Shown: positions 7,830-16,852 of the stretch, piece after piece
Numbering within the stretch: the first letter of the stretch is position 1
Layout of the letters: every line of letters begins with the position of its first letter
Origin: Deltaproteobacteria bacterium
GTDB taxonomy: Bacteria > Desulfobacterota > Desulfobacteria > Desulfobacterales > UBA11574
DNA length: 45,646 nucleotides
Direction of reading: 5' to 3'
Assembly (NCBI GenBank): GCA_019314155.1
Contig: JAFCZV010000008.1
Location: 1-45,646 of the forward strand
Notes under the pieces: model-generated
Told to the model about the DNA's origin: nothing
The model's database searches: none
Seen by the model: the letters and a program-made list of their open reading frames with translations, nothing else
Position numbers and translations under genes: made by a program

Positions 7830-9740
7830 TTGAATCCTTTCTATAAAAATCTGGCTTTATGGATAGTCATCACGCTGATGATGGTCATGCTTTATAACCT
7901 TTTCAATCAACAGCAAATGGCAGAAACCAATATCAGCTATACTGAATTTCTTAGTATGGTCGATAATGAGCGCGTTTCTGATGTCGTTATACAGGGGCAA
8001 CAGCTCTTTGTTACGGATGTAAACCACAATCGCTTCAAAATATATGCACCCCAGGACAGCGATCTCATTAATATCCTCCGGAAAAAGGGTGTTTCCATTA
8101 ACGCTAAACCTGAAAGTGACTCCCCATGGTATATGTCAATACTGGTTTCATGGTTCCCGATGATTGTACTTATCGGCGTATGGATATTTTTTATGCGTCA
8201 AATGCAATCCGGAGGCGGGAAAGCTATGTCTTTTGGCAAAAGTCGGGCCCGTTTACAATCTGATAAATCAACAAAGGTCACTTTTGAGGATGTTGCCGGC
8301 ATTGATGAAGCCAAAGAAGAACTCGGAGAAATTATCGAGTTTTTAAGAGAACCTAAAAAATTTACCCGCCTAGGCGGAAGGATACCAAAAGGTGTGCTTC
8401 TGATGGGATCACCCGGAACAGGCAAAACCCTTCTTGCACGTGCCATTGCAGGTGAAGCCGACGTTCCATTCTTTAATATCAGCGGTTCAGATTTCGTAGA
8501 AATGTTTGTGGGTGTTGGGGCATCGCGTGTCAGAGATCTATTTGTCCAGGGAAAAAAGAACGCCCCCTGTATAATTTTCATTGACGAAATCGATGCTGTT
8601 GGAAGGCACAGAGGCGCCGGACTCGGGGGAGGTCATGATGAGAGAGAACAGACGTTAAATCAACTTCTGGTTGAAATGGACGGCTTTGAATCGAATGAGG
8701 GTGTAATCCTTATATCCGCCACGAACCGTCCTGATGTACTTGACCCTGCGCTTTTACGTCCCGGCCGGTTTGATCGTCAGGTGGTTGTGCCCCTGCCGGA
8801 TATTCTCGGCCGTGAAAAAATCCTTAAAGTTCACATGAAAAAAACATCGATTGCACCTGATGTCAATCCTGTTGTACTGGCAAAAGGAACACCCGGGTTC
8901 TCAGGTGCGGATTTGGAGAACCTTGTGAATGAAGCGGCCCTTTTAGCCGCCAAAAGAGACAAAGAAAAAGTTGATATGTCGGACCTGGAAGACGCCAAAG
9001 ATAAAGTTTACATGGGTCTGGAACGAAAGTCTAAGGTCATCAAAGAAGAAGACAGAAAGACCACGGCATATCATGAAGGCGGACATGCCCTTGTCGCCCG
9101 CTTTCTCCCCGGAACAGATGCCGTTAACAAAATAACCATTATTCCCCGGGGGCGGGCCGCCGGAATCACATGGTTTTTGCCGGAAGAGAGCGATTTTAAA
9201 TACAAGGATCAGCTTGAAAACGAATTATCCATTGCTTTTGGCGGACGGGTGGCCGAAGAAATCGTTTTCAAACGCATTAGTACGGGCGCTTCCAACGACA
9301 TTAAACAGGCAACCGATGTTGCACAGAAGATGATACGCAATTGGGGCATGAGTGATGTGTTGAGCCCGCTTTCATATGCCAAAGAGGAAGAGCATATTTT
9401 TCTTGGCCGGGAAATTGCGCAACATAGGGATTATTCTGAGAACACAGCCAGGAAAATTGATGAAGAAATAAGTCGGCTGATCAAAAGAACCTACAATGTC
9501 GCTAAAAACGTTTTAGAAGAAAATTTAGATGTTCTTCACGCTTTAGCCGACCTTCTCCTCGAAAAAGAGACGGTTTTAGGAAAAGAACTCGATGCGCTCA
9601 TACTCTCTATAAAACCGGATTTCAAATTTTCCCCAAATATTATTAAAGACGAAGAAGTGGTTGAAGAGCCCCAAACAGAGGTTGAAACAGATCAAGCAGA
9701 AACCAAGGAAAAAGCCGAAAGCGATCCGGCGGAGTCTTAA
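7830..9740 (+). CDS. ftsH: ATP-dependent zinc metalloprotease FtsH
   Basis: Membrane-anchored AAA+ protease that degrades misfolded and regulatory membrane/cytosolic proteins. Seen: membrane helices near residues 7-23 and 102-122 with a periplasmic loop between, Walker A GSPGTGKT (193-200), Walker B IIFIDEID, the second region of homology ATNRPDVLDPALLRPGRFDR, and the zinc site HEGGH (415-419). The acidic C-terminal tail is disordered-looking. The start is TTG, with AAGGGGG about 12 bp upstream; 636 residues is normal. Confidence 0.97.
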   Translation: MNPFYKNLALWIVITLMMVMLYNLFNQQQMAETNISYTEFLSMVDNERVSDVVIQGQQLFVTDVNHNRFKIYAPQDSDLINILRKKGVSINAKPESDSPWYMSILVSWFPMIVLIGVWIFFMRQMQSGGGKAMSFGKSRARLQSDKSTKVTFEDVAGIDEAKEELGEIIEFLREPKKFTRLGGRIPKGVLLMGSPGTGKTLLARAIAGEADVPFFNISGSDFVEMFVGVGASRVRDLFVQGKKNAPCIIFIDEIDAVGRHRGAGLGGGHDEREQTLNQLLVEMDGFESNEGVILISATNRPDVLDPALLRPGRFDRQVVVPLPDILGREKILKVHMKKTSIAPDVNPVVLAKGTPGFSGADLENLVNEAALLAAKRDKEKVDMSDLEDAKDKVYMGLERKSKVIKEEDRKTTAYHEGGHALVARFLPGTDAVNKITIIPRGRAAGITWFLPEESDFKYKDQLENELSIAFGGRVAEEIVFKRISTGASNDIKQATDVAQKMIRNWGMSDVLSPLSYAKEEEHIFLGREIAQHRDYSENTARKIDEEISRLIKRTYNVAKNVLEENLDVLHALADLLLEKETVLGKELDALILSIKPDFKFSPNIIKDEEVVEEPQTEVETDQAETKEKAESDPAES

Positions 9741-9912
9741 CCCCAAGCTTCACACCTGTTTTAATTCATGCATACCTTTTTGACACCCAGCGTTCCTTTA
9801 CCCGGACGCGACTAGACGGAACTCGTCGAAGTCTTATGGGAGCAAACAAAGCTCTCGATTCAACGCGAACCGAAGGATTAGCGATCGAATTAAAAATTGA
9901 CATAATCTTTTT

Positions 9913-10791
9913 ATGAAAACATATCACCTTAAATGGGATAAACACCGTCTGGCTCTCGGTCACCGCACGTGTATTATGGGGGTATTGAATGTAACGCCGG
10001 ATTCATTCTCAGACGGCGGGAATTTTTTTTCATTCGAGGATGCAGTCCATCAGGGCCGGAAGCTTTTTGAAGATGGTGCCGACATCCTCGACATCGGCGG
10101 GGAGTCCACGCGACCATTTTCAGATCCGGTGTCTGAAGAAGAAGAAATCCGGCGAGTTGTCCCCGTCATCGAGCGGCTCGCAAACCGTATATCGATTCCA
10201 ATTTCCATCGATACAACCAAAGCCGGCGTGGCCAGGCAAGCCATTAACGCCGGGGCCTCAATGATAAACGACATATCGTCACTTCGCCTTGATTCGAAAA
10301 TGGCGGATGTCGCGGTAGAATACGGGGTTCCTGTGATCTTGATGCATATGCTTGGAACCCCAAAAACGATGCAGACGGAACCCATATATGTTGACCCTAT
10401 CACAGAAATCAAAGCGTTTCTTGAAAATGCAGTGGCTCGCGCTGAAAATCGAGGGATTTCAAGATCAAAAATCATCATCGATCCAGGGATCGGTTTCGGA
10501 AAAACCATGGATCATAATCTTTTATTAATTAAGCACTTGAAGGAACTTAAAACTCTGGAAGTTCCAATAATGATCGGAACTTCGAGAAAGGCTTTTTTAC
10601 GAAACATCCTTAAAGATTCATCGGTTGAAAATATCGATCCCGAATCGGCCATCATAGAGACCGGCAGCCAGGCTTCTGTTGCCGCTGCCGTCTTAAACGG
10701 TGCCCATATGGTCAGGGTCCACAATGTCGCCAATACACGTATAACTGTAAAAATTATTGACGCCATAAAAAATGCACGAAATACTTCATAG
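9913..10791 (+). CDS. folP: Dihydropteroate synthase
   Basis: Condenses DHPP with p-aminobenzoate to dihydropteroate in folate synthesis; the target of sulfonamides. Seen: IMGVLNVTPDSFSDGG (21-36), the DIGGESTRPF loop, SIDTTKAGVARQAINAGASMIND, and the distal GTSRKAF plus VRVHNV (Arg-x-His) motif, in the expected order for the TIM barrel. 292 residues is slightly long but typical. No strong ribosome site is visible before the ATG. coaX follows 110 bp downstream. Confidence 0.95.
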   Translation: MKTYHLKWDKHRLALGHRTCIMGVLNVTPDSFSDGGNFFSFEDAVHQGRKLFEDGADILDIGGESTRPFSDPVSEEEEIRRVVPVIERLANRISIPISIDTTKAGVARQAINAGASMINDISSLRLDSKMADVAVEYGVPVILMHMLGTPKTMQTEPIYVDPITEIKAFLENAVARAENRGISRSKIIIDPGIGFGKTMDHNLLLIKHLKELKTLEVPIMIGTSRKAFLRNILKDSSVENIDPESAIIETGSQASVAAAVLNGAHMVRVHNVANTRITVKIIDAIKNARNTS

Positions 10792-10901
10792 GGCCTACCC
10801 CTGTGATTATTTTTTCGAATTGCCATTGATTATAAACAGTTAAATATTTGCTATGACCAACCATAGTCCCTTCTTTATTCGAGAAAAAAGGAATTTATAA
10901 T

Positions 10902-11666
10902 ATGCTTCTTGTTATTGATGTCGGCAACACAAACGCCGTCATCGGTGTTTACGATGGCGATCATCTGATTCAAAGCTGGCGGATCCGTACGGAAAGACGT
11001 ACAACGGAAGACGAGTTTAACATACTTGCTACCAACCTATTTGCAGGCAGCAATATCAATTCCGGCGATATCGATAAGACCGTTATTTCCTGCGTCGTTC
11101 CACCCATGGTAACCATCCTCGATTCGTTCTGTCGAAAATATCTTGGCCATGCACCCCATTGGGTGGATGCCAGGTCCGCTCCAAAATTGCCGATCCGATA
11201 TAAAAATCCATCTGAAGTGGGCGCAGACAGGATCGTCAATGCGGTTGCAGCATTTCATAAATTCCAAACCAGCCTCATCGTGATAGATTTTGGCACGGCA
11301 ACAACGTTTGATTCTATTTCCGAGGAAGGGGAATACCTGGGGGGTGCAATCAGCCCCGGAATCATGATTTCTTCCGAAGCACTTTTCATAAAAGCATCCA
11401 GACTCCCCCGAGTTGAAATTTTTGTTCCACCTGAAAGTGTGATTGGCAAAGATACCGCGAGCAGTATCAAGGCCGGAATTATTTTTGGATATGCAGGCCT
11501 GGTGGACGGGATGGTAAAGCGGATGAAGATGGAAATGGGCACGAATCCCCGCATTGTCGCCACAGGCGGTCTGGCAGACCTTATGTGTCAGGTATCTGAA
11601 ACGATCGAGGTTGTTGAGCCGGCCTTAACCCTGGAAGGGTTGCGGATCATCAGCAACAGTTTGTAG
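10902..11666 (+). CDS. coaX: Type III pantothenate kinase
   Basis: First step of coenzyme A synthesis, in the ASKHA fold. Seen: DVGNTN phosphate-binding motif at 6-11, PSEVGADRIVNAVAA, DFGTATTFD, GGAISPGI and the C-terminal TGGLA. Length 254 is typical. AAGGA lies upstream of the ATG. It is the last plus-strand gene before the convergent minus-strand set. Confidence 0.95.
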   Translation: MLLVIDVGNTNAVIGVYDGDHLIQSWRIRTERRTTEDEFNILATNLFAGSNINSGDIDKTVISCVVPPMVTILDSFCRKYLGHAPHWVDARSAPKLPIRYKNPSEVGADRIVNAVAAFHKFQTSLIVIDFGTATTFDSISEEGEYLGGAISPGIMISSEALFIKASRLPRVEIFVPPESVIGKDTASSIKAGIIFGYAGLVDGMVKRMKMEMGTNPRIVATGGLADLMCQVSETIEVVEPALTLEGLRIISNSL

Positions 11667-11675
11667 AAGCTTTAT

Positions 11676-11825
11676 TTAATCAAGCTCCATTTCTGCCTCG
11701 AGTTTTTTCATCTGTAAAATGATATCGTTTCTTTCTTCTTCACTCAGATCTTCGCGCTGGAGCCGCTGCCTGAAACTCAGGAGGATCATTTCGGTCCGAT
11801 AGTCGGCACAGGTATAGTTTATCAT
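11676..11825 (-). CDS. Small conserved-looking protein of 49 residues
   Basis: An open frame runs from ATG at 11825 to TAA at 11676. It begins MINYTCADYRTEMILLSFRQ and has a charged helical second half (EDLSEEERNDIILQMKKLE) ending EMELD. It sits 33 bp after the zinc-ribbon gene on the same strand, as a last operon gene would. No known domain recognised; the amphipathic, charge-rich composition looks like a real small protein, and I recall similar short ORFs in deltaproteobacteria, but I cannot verify this. No obvious ribosome-binding site. Confidence 0.55.
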   Translation of the reverse strand: MINYTCADYRTEMILLSFRQRLQREDLSEEERNDIILQMKKLEAEMELD

Positions 11826-11858
11826 GAGCAATTCGGATTATTTCGGATATTTCACCGA

Positions 11859-12500
11859 TTAGATTCTGCCGGTTTTAAGAAGGGACTGCTTGTAGACACG
11901 GTAGAAGTTCTCATAATCGGTTTTCCCGCGTCTCAGGATTTTTTCTATTTCGTTCATATTCTTAAGATTGATAATCAGGTTAACACTGTTGTGAAAGGCC
12001 GCCATGTTGTCCATGGTCCTGAATCGGGTGGTGACGAGGGCCACAAAGATGTTTCGACGTATGGATATATTAAGGCGATCCTTGAGAACGACTATATCGA
12101 AAACGTGAAATCGCATTTGTTTGAGAGCGTCTTTGGGAAGCTGGGGTGCCGTGGTATGATATCCCATGTTATACAAAGCGGTTATGATTTTTGCTCGAAC
12201 AGCCGAGCCGGGTTCGCACAAAAGGGCTGTCTCCACACCCTCTTCAACAAAATCAAACGGTTTGTCTGAAGCATCATAAGTGCCGGCGTCGACTTCATCA
12301 ATGATTGCCTTGTCTTTTTCCACATCGGAGTTGGACAATGAAGCGGTCATCCTATCGGATGAAGATCGTGTGTGATCGCGGGAATCGACAAACACTTTGT
12401 TTTCACACTGGGGGCAGGTTAACGAAAAGGACTGTCCCTTTGGGATTTTTTCGTCCGGAATTTTAAACTTAGCCAGACATTTTTGACACACGACATTCAT
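11859..12500 (-). CDS. Zinc-ribbon domain protein
   Basis: 213 residues. The N terminus has a rubredoxin-like zinc ribbon with C5-x2-C8 and C29-x2-C32 (MNVVCQKC, TCPQC), of the type found at the start of many deltaproteobacterial regulators (MJ0042/zinin-like finger). The rest (about 75-213) is an uncharacterised domain with no visible enzyme motif or membrane segment. It is 17 bp downstream of the pilT-like gene, so a role with the type IV pilus ATPases is plausible but unproven. AAGGA precedes the ATG. Confidence 0.75.
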   Translation of the reverse strand: MNVVCQKCLAKFKIPDEKIPKGQSFSLTCPQCENKVFVDSRDHTRSSSDRMTASLSNSDVEKDKAIIDEVDAGTYDASDKPFDFVEEGVETALLCEPGSAVRAKIITALYNMGYHTTAPQLPKDALKQMRFHVFDIVVLKDRLNISIRRNIFVALVTTRFRTMDNMAAFHNSVNLIINLKNMNEIEKILRRGKTDYENFYRVYKQSLLKTGRI

Positions 12501-12517
12501 TATTTTTCCTTATTAGA

Positions 12518-13690
12518 TTATTTTCTCCGGGTCTTACCATATTCATGGTCGACCTTCAGGTCCTCAATATCCGTCGTAGCCTCTCCCCGGGCGCTCTTAA
12601 CCGCGTCGATGCCGCGTCCCACTTCACCTTTTCGAGAGCAGTAGGCCATGGCTGTCTCTTGGGTGATGAGACCCTGATCGTACAATCCTACGATATAATC
12701 GTCAAAGGTGGTCATTCCGAATGCTTTTCCGGCCTGGATGATATCATAAAAAGTTTTACCTTCGGATTCTCCGTGCAGGATTGTGTCTTTGATACGAAGG
12801 CTGGTGCGCATGATCTCAAAAGCCGCAACCCGTCCTCCGTCGACCTTGGGCAGCAGCCTCTGGCATACGATCCAGCGAACCATGTCGGCAAGCCGGGTAC
12901 GTATTTGACTTTCTTCTTCCGGAGGGAACATTCCGAGGATACGGTTAATTGTCTGCCCGGCATCCACCGTGTGGAGGGTGCTTAGAACCAGATGGCCGGT
13001 TTCGGCAGCACTGAGAGCGATATCCAACGTTACCCGGTCGCGCATCTCTCCCACCAGAATCACTTTTGGAGCCTGTCGCAGGGCTGCTCTTAGGCCGCTG
13101 GAAAATGTGTCGAAATCCTCTCCCATCTCCCGCTGGTTGAAGGTGGCTTTTTTATGCGGATGATCAAATTCCACCGGATCTTCAAGCGTCACGATATGAA
13201 ACGATTTGGTATCATTAATCTCGTTGAGGATGGCAGCCAGAGAGGTAGATTTTCCGCAGCCGGTGGCACCTGTGATCAGGATGATGCCGTTCTTCTCCTC
13301 AGCCATTTCTAAAAAGGAATCTGGGATGCCCAGTTCCTGGCAGGTAGGAATCTTGGCTGCAAGTTTCCGCAAGACAATGGAATAATTCCCTCGCTGGGAA
13401 AAGATGTTGATCCTGAAACGCGCCTTGCCGGGGAGTTCATAGGAAGAATCACATGACCCCTCAAGCAAGAGGTTCTCGGTGAGCCGTCGGTTCTGGTTTA
13501 TAAGATTGAGAGCGAAAATTTCAGCCTGAAAAGGGGTAATTTCATGAAACGGTGGGTCCATACCCACCGAAGTAAGTTCGCCGGAAGTTTCAACCTGGAA
13601 TGGTTTTCCAACGGTAATATTCAGATCTGAAACATTGTCGTAGGCATCCAGCATTCTTGCCAAAATATGATCAATCTCCTGTTTTTTCAA
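12518..13690 (-). CDS. PilT/PilU-type ATPase, second paralogue
   Basis: Hexameric secretion ATPase of the pilus-retraction family. Seen: Walker A GATGCGKS (141-148), an Asp box, Walker B ILVGEMRD, and the His box GHLVLSTLHTVDAGQTINR. The PilT-type AIRNLIRE motif is not evident; the equivalent stretch reads FEIMRTSLRIKDTI. The C terminus is extended and charged (VDHEYGKTRRK). The start is TTG with GAGGAT upstream. It is diverged from its neighbour and may be PilU-like or an assistant retraction motor. Confidence 0.88.
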   Translation of the reverse strand: MKKQEIDHILARMLDAYDNVSDLNITVGKPFQVETSGELTSVGMDPPFHEITPFQAEIFALNLINQNRRLTENLLLEGSCDSSYELPGKARFRINIFSQRGNYSIVLRKLAAKIPTCQELGIPDSFLEMAEEKNGIILITGATGCGKSTSLAAILNEINDTKSFHIVTLEDPVEFDHPHKKATFNQREMGEDFDTFSSGLRAALRQAPKVILVGEMRDRVTLDIALSAAETGHLVLSTLHTVDAGQTINRILGMFPPEEESQIRTRLADMVRWIVCQRLLPKVDGGRVAAFEIMRTSLRIKDTILHGESEGKTFYDIIQAGKAFGMTTFDDYIVGLYDQGLITQETAMAYCSRKGEVGRGIDAVKSARGEATTDIEDLKVDHEYGKTRRK

Positions 13691-13710
13691 AATATATCCT
13701 CATAAGATTG

Positions 13711-14793
13711 TCATGCTTCGGTAAAGTCAGTGGGCGGATTCTTTAAAAATTCTCTGAATCTTCCCTTGTCATTGGCTTTGGCATAAGCTTCGTCAGACCC
13801 GATCCATCCTTTATCAAGCAGTTCCATAATAGCATCATCCAAAAGCTGCATGCCGTATTTTTTCCCGGTCTGAATTACCGAAGGAATTTGGTGGGTTTTA
13901 CCTTCGCGTATAAGATTTCGAGCCGCTGGAGTTGCTATCAATATTTCAAGAGCGGCGCAGAGCCCTTTTGTATCGGCTCTTTTAAACAAGACTTGCGCGA
14001 TAACCGACCGAATTCCGTCGGCCAGTGTCGAACGAATCTGAGCCTGTTCACCTGCAGGGAACACCTCGATGATACGATCTATGGTTTTTGCTGCGCTCAT
14101 GGTATGCAAGGTGCCAAAAACAAGGTGACCGGTCGACGCGGCTTCTATTGCAAGCGATATGGTTTCAAGATCCCTCATTTCACCCACGAGAATGATGTCC
14201 GGGTCCTCTCGCAAAGCACCCCTTAACGCCGTGGTGAATGACCTGGTATGGATTCCAACTTCTCGTTGGTTAACAATGCAACTTTGGCTCTTGTGAACAA
14301 ATTCGATGGGGTCTTCAATGGTAATTATATGATCCTTTCGGGTACGGTTTGCAATATCGATGATTGCGGCCAAGGTGGTCGATTTGCCGCTTCCGGTCGG
14401 TCCGGTTACCAGAACCAGACCTCTGGGGAGTGAGGCCAGTTTGGATATTACATTGGGAAGACCCAGCTGTTCGGCGGTCATTATTTTTTCAGGAATTTGC
14501 CTGAAAACCGCACCAACACCATTTCTCTGCATAAAGAAATTTGATCGATATCTGGCAATACCGGGTATTTCATATCCGAAATCGATATCTCCTGTCTCCT
14601 CAAACTCTTTGATCTTGTGTTCCGGCGCAATTTCATAGAGCATGGCTTTCAGTGCATCATTTTCCATCACCTTATATTTAATCCTCTCCATTTCACCCCT
14701 TATTCGAAGTGCAGGCGGCTGGCCGGATATAAGGTGAAGATCTGAGGCACTCTGCTCATTCATCAATTTAAAAAACGCATCAATTTTTGCCAT
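13711..14793 (-). CDS. pilT: Twitching motility ATPase PilT
   Basis: Pilus retraction motor. Seen: N-terminal SASDLHLISGQPPALRIRGE, Walker A GPTGSGKS (131-138), ITIEDPIEFVH (Asp box), REVG, Walker B IILVGEMRD, His box GHLVFGTLHTMSAAKTIDR, and AARNLIREGKTHQ close to the AIRNLIRE retraction motif. 360 residues is the usual length. It lies 20 bp upstream of the second ATPase and 14 bp downstream of the DivIVA-like gene, all same strand. No pilin or pilus assembly gene is in the window. Confidence 0.93.
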   Translation of the reverse strand: MAKIDAFFKLMNEQSASDLHLISGQPPALRIRGEMERIKYKVMENDALKAMLYEIAPEHKIKEFEETGDIDFGYEIPGIARYRSNFFMQRNGVGAVFRQIPEKIMTAEQLGLPNVISKLASLPRGLVLVTGPTGSGKSTTLAAIIDIANRTRKDHIITIEDPIEFVHKSQSCIVNQREVGIHTRSFTTALRGALREDPDIILVGEMRDLETISLAIEAASTGHLVFGTLHTMSAAKTIDRIIEVFPAGEQAQIRSTLADGIRSVIAQVLFKRADTKGLCAALEILIATPAARNLIREGKTHQIPSVIQTGKKYGMQLLDDAIMELLDKGWIGSDEAYAKANDKGRFREFLKNPPTDFTEA

Positions 14794-14807
14794 ATCGTTC
14801 TATCCGT

Positions 14808-15311
14808 TTATTCAGAATGTCTTAACAGCTTTAGTTTGTCATCTTCCTCCTCCCTGATACTGGCGTCTTCTTTTCCGATTTCAAGGAGTTTGGAATGGCT
14901 TTCAATAACTGAGCGAATCTGAACTTCGATCTGCATGCGTTGCCGTTTTAATTCAGTAATATCTTCATGAAGCTGTGCCAGTCGGTTTTGCGACCTATTA
15001 AGGATTTTTTCCGCCGTAACCTCTGCTTCAGCAACAACCAATTCCGCCGATTTTCTGGCGTTTTGCTTCATCTGCTCCAAAACTTTCTGGGAATTCAGCA
15101 TCGCACGCTTAAAACTCTCCTCGCGCTCCCGATATCCCTGACCCTCGAGTTGAAGCCGTTTAATTTCTTTACGGAAGCGTTTATTTTCACTTTGTAACGA
15201 TTCGAAGACATCAGCCATTTGTTCGAGAAATGTGTCCACCTCCCGGACATCAAAACCTCTGAACCGTGTTTTAAACTGCTGCTGCTGAATATCAAGGGGT
15301 GTAATTTTCAT
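14808..15311 (-). CDS. DivIVA-domain coiled-coil protein
   Basis: The N terminus (MKITPLDIQQQQFKTRFRGFDVREVDTFLEQM, given here as two pieces: MKITPLDIQQQQFKTRF and RGFDVREVDTFLEQM) matches the DivIVA membrane-curvature-sensing domain. A long coiled coil follows to about residue 150 with an acidic tail. In Gram-positives DivIVA marks poles and septa; its role in deltaproteobacteria is less clear. Clustering with yggT, pilT and divergent proC is common and suggests polar localisation, possibly of the pilus motors (inference). Confidence 0.88.
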   Translation of the reverse strand: MKITPLDIQQQQFKTRFRGFDVREVDTFLEQMADVFESLQSENKRFRKEIKRLQLEGQGYREREESFKRAMLNSQKVLEQMKQNARKSAELVVAEAEVTAEKILNRSQNRLAQLHEDITELKRQRMQIEVQIRSVIESHSKLLEIGKEDASIREEEDDKLKLLRHSE

Positions 15312-15334
15312 GATGTATCACCTGTTTTCTTTGA

Positions 15335-15634
15335 TCACATAAAATTTGCGGACAATCTCAAAAGGCTGTTGACGACAAAGTTTTGCAGAAATATCACGCC
15401 AAGGATAACAATAATCGGAGAAAAATCGATACCGCCAAAGTTGACGGGAATTTTTGCGCGGATTCGGTAGAGGACCGGTTCGGTCACATTATGAATAAAC
15501 CGGACGATGGGATTATAGGGATCTGGATTTACCCACGAAAGTATCGCCCGCGCGATAACGATCCACATATAAAACGTGAGAACATAACGAAGAATAATTG
15601 CAACAGCCATTAAAAAATTGCCGATGATAAACAT
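15335..15634 (-). CDS. YggT family membrane protein
   Basis: 99 residues with two hydrophobic blocks, the second preceded by ILSWVNPDPYNPIVRFIHNVTEPVL and the RAKIPVNFGGIDFSPIIV segment diagnostic of YggT (quoted here only as motif runs). The family is linked to membrane/osmotic stress and cell division in other bacteria, with no agreed biochemical activity. First gene of the minus-strand yggT-divIVA-pilT set, 23 bp before the DivIVA-like gene. Confidence 0.88.
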   Translation of the reverse strand: MFIIGNFLMAVAIILRYVLTFYMWIVIARAILSWVNPDPYNPIVRFIHNVTEPVLYRIRAKIPVNFGGIDFSPIIVILGVIFLQNFVVNSLLRLSANFM

Positions 15635-15984
15635 ATTAACAACGATCTTTCATCTTTTTGATTAATAAAATAAGGAGACGGTAGTTCCTTGTAAAACGGA
15701 TAATATTTCTTAAAAATTAATGATATATTAACAATAAGTCAAGATATTTCAGGCAAAATCGTTGACACACTAAATATTCAGACGATAAAAGACAGGGTAA
15801 CATATTTACCCTTTGAAGCTTGATGGAGTTCATTCGATTCCGGCCCAGGGGGCTCAAACGCCGAGCTGCCGCCCGCCAAAGCACATGTTTGCGAATTGAA
15901 CCCGCTATTTTAATACACCGCAAACTGTATGCCAAGAATAATATAGGTTGAAGAATTATAAATAGTTAAAGGAGACTGGAATTC
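15635..15984. promoter_or_regulatory. Divergent intergenic region between yggT and proC
   Basis: No gene supported. On the plus strand TTGACA near 15763 with a poor -10 (ATAAAA) could serve proC. Just downstream is a perfect hairpin or operator-like dyad, AGGGTAA (15794-15800) and TTACCCT (15806-15812) around CATAT. AAAGGAG lies about 10 bp before the proC ATG. Confidence 0.4.
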
Positions 15985-16836
15985 ATGTTAAAAGACAAAA
16001 AAATTGCTATTATCGGAGCAGGAAATATGGGAGAAGCCCTTGTGAGCGGGCTCATTTCTTCGGAATCATCCAATCCCAAGAATATCATTTGTACAGATGT
16101 TCGGAAAGAAAAGCTTGAATCCGTCAAAGAAAAATATGGTGTGATCACACTGACAAACAACATCGAAGCAGTTGAAACTTCGGATATTGTTATCTACGCG
16201 GTCAAGCCCCAGATCATTGCCTCGGTATTGAAGGAAACAACATCTTGCCTGGACATGTCCAAGCTTATCATTTCTATTGCCGCCGGTGTTCCTCTGGCTG
16301 CAATAGAGTCGTGTCTAAAAAAAGAATTGCGTCTTATTCGGGTCATGCCCAACATTGCTGCATTTGTTAAAGAAAGCGCCTCGGTTATTGCGGCAGGGGA
16401 TAATGCTACCGAAGAGGACATCGAACTTTCAATGGCGATCTTTAATTCCATGGGCAAAAGCATCTTCCTTAAAGAAAATAGCCTCATGGACGCCGTCACC
16501 GGTTTAAGCGGCAGCGGGCCGGCCTACATTTTTCTGATTGTCGATGCATTGGCTGACGCCGGCGTAAAGGTAGGGCTGGCACGGGAAGATGCCCTGTTTC
16601 TTTCAACCCAGACAGTTCTTGGTGCTGCAAAATTGTTGATGGAGACCAAAGAACATCCGGGCAGATTAAAAGATATGGTAACCTCTCCCGGGGGAACCGC
16701 CATTGCCGGAATTCATTCTCTGGAAAAAGGGGGACTCCGAACCACCCTTATCAATGCTGTAGAAGTCGCTACCCAGCGATCCAAGGAACTGGGTGAAATT
16801 GTAACCCGAAACTTTAAAAATAACGGTTGCCAATAA
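15985..16836 (+). CDS. proC: Pyrroline-5-carboxylate reductase
   Basis: NAD(P)H-dependent last step of proline synthesis. Seen: Rossmann motif GAGNMG (11-16), AVKPQ, RVMPN near residue 117, the C-terminal GLSGSGPAYIFLIVDALADAGVKVG signature (in two runs), and VTSPGGTAIAG. 283 residues is slightly longer than the usual 270. AOR follows after 16 bp on the same strand, so co-transcription is likely though the pathways differ. Confidence 0.96.
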   Translation: MLKDKKIAIIGAGNMGEALVSGLISSESSNPKNIICTDVRKEKLESVKEKYGVITLTNNIEAVETSDIVIYAVKPQIIASVLKETTSCLDMSKLIISIAAGVPLAAIESCLKKELRLIRVMPNIAAFVKESASVIAAGDNATEEDIELSMAIFNSMGKSIFLKENSLMDAVTGLSGSGPAYIFLIVDALADAGVKVGLAREDALFLSTQTVLGAAKLLMETKEHPGRLKDMVTSPGGTAIAGIHSLEKGGLRTTLINAVEVATQRSKELGEIVTRNFKNNGCQ

Positions 16837-16852
16837 ATCATAAAGGGCTGAT

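Noticed and set aside
15717..15935. 72-codon minus-strand ORF upstream of yggT
   Set aside because: Unstructured composition, no ribosome site, and it overlaps the probable proC promoter.
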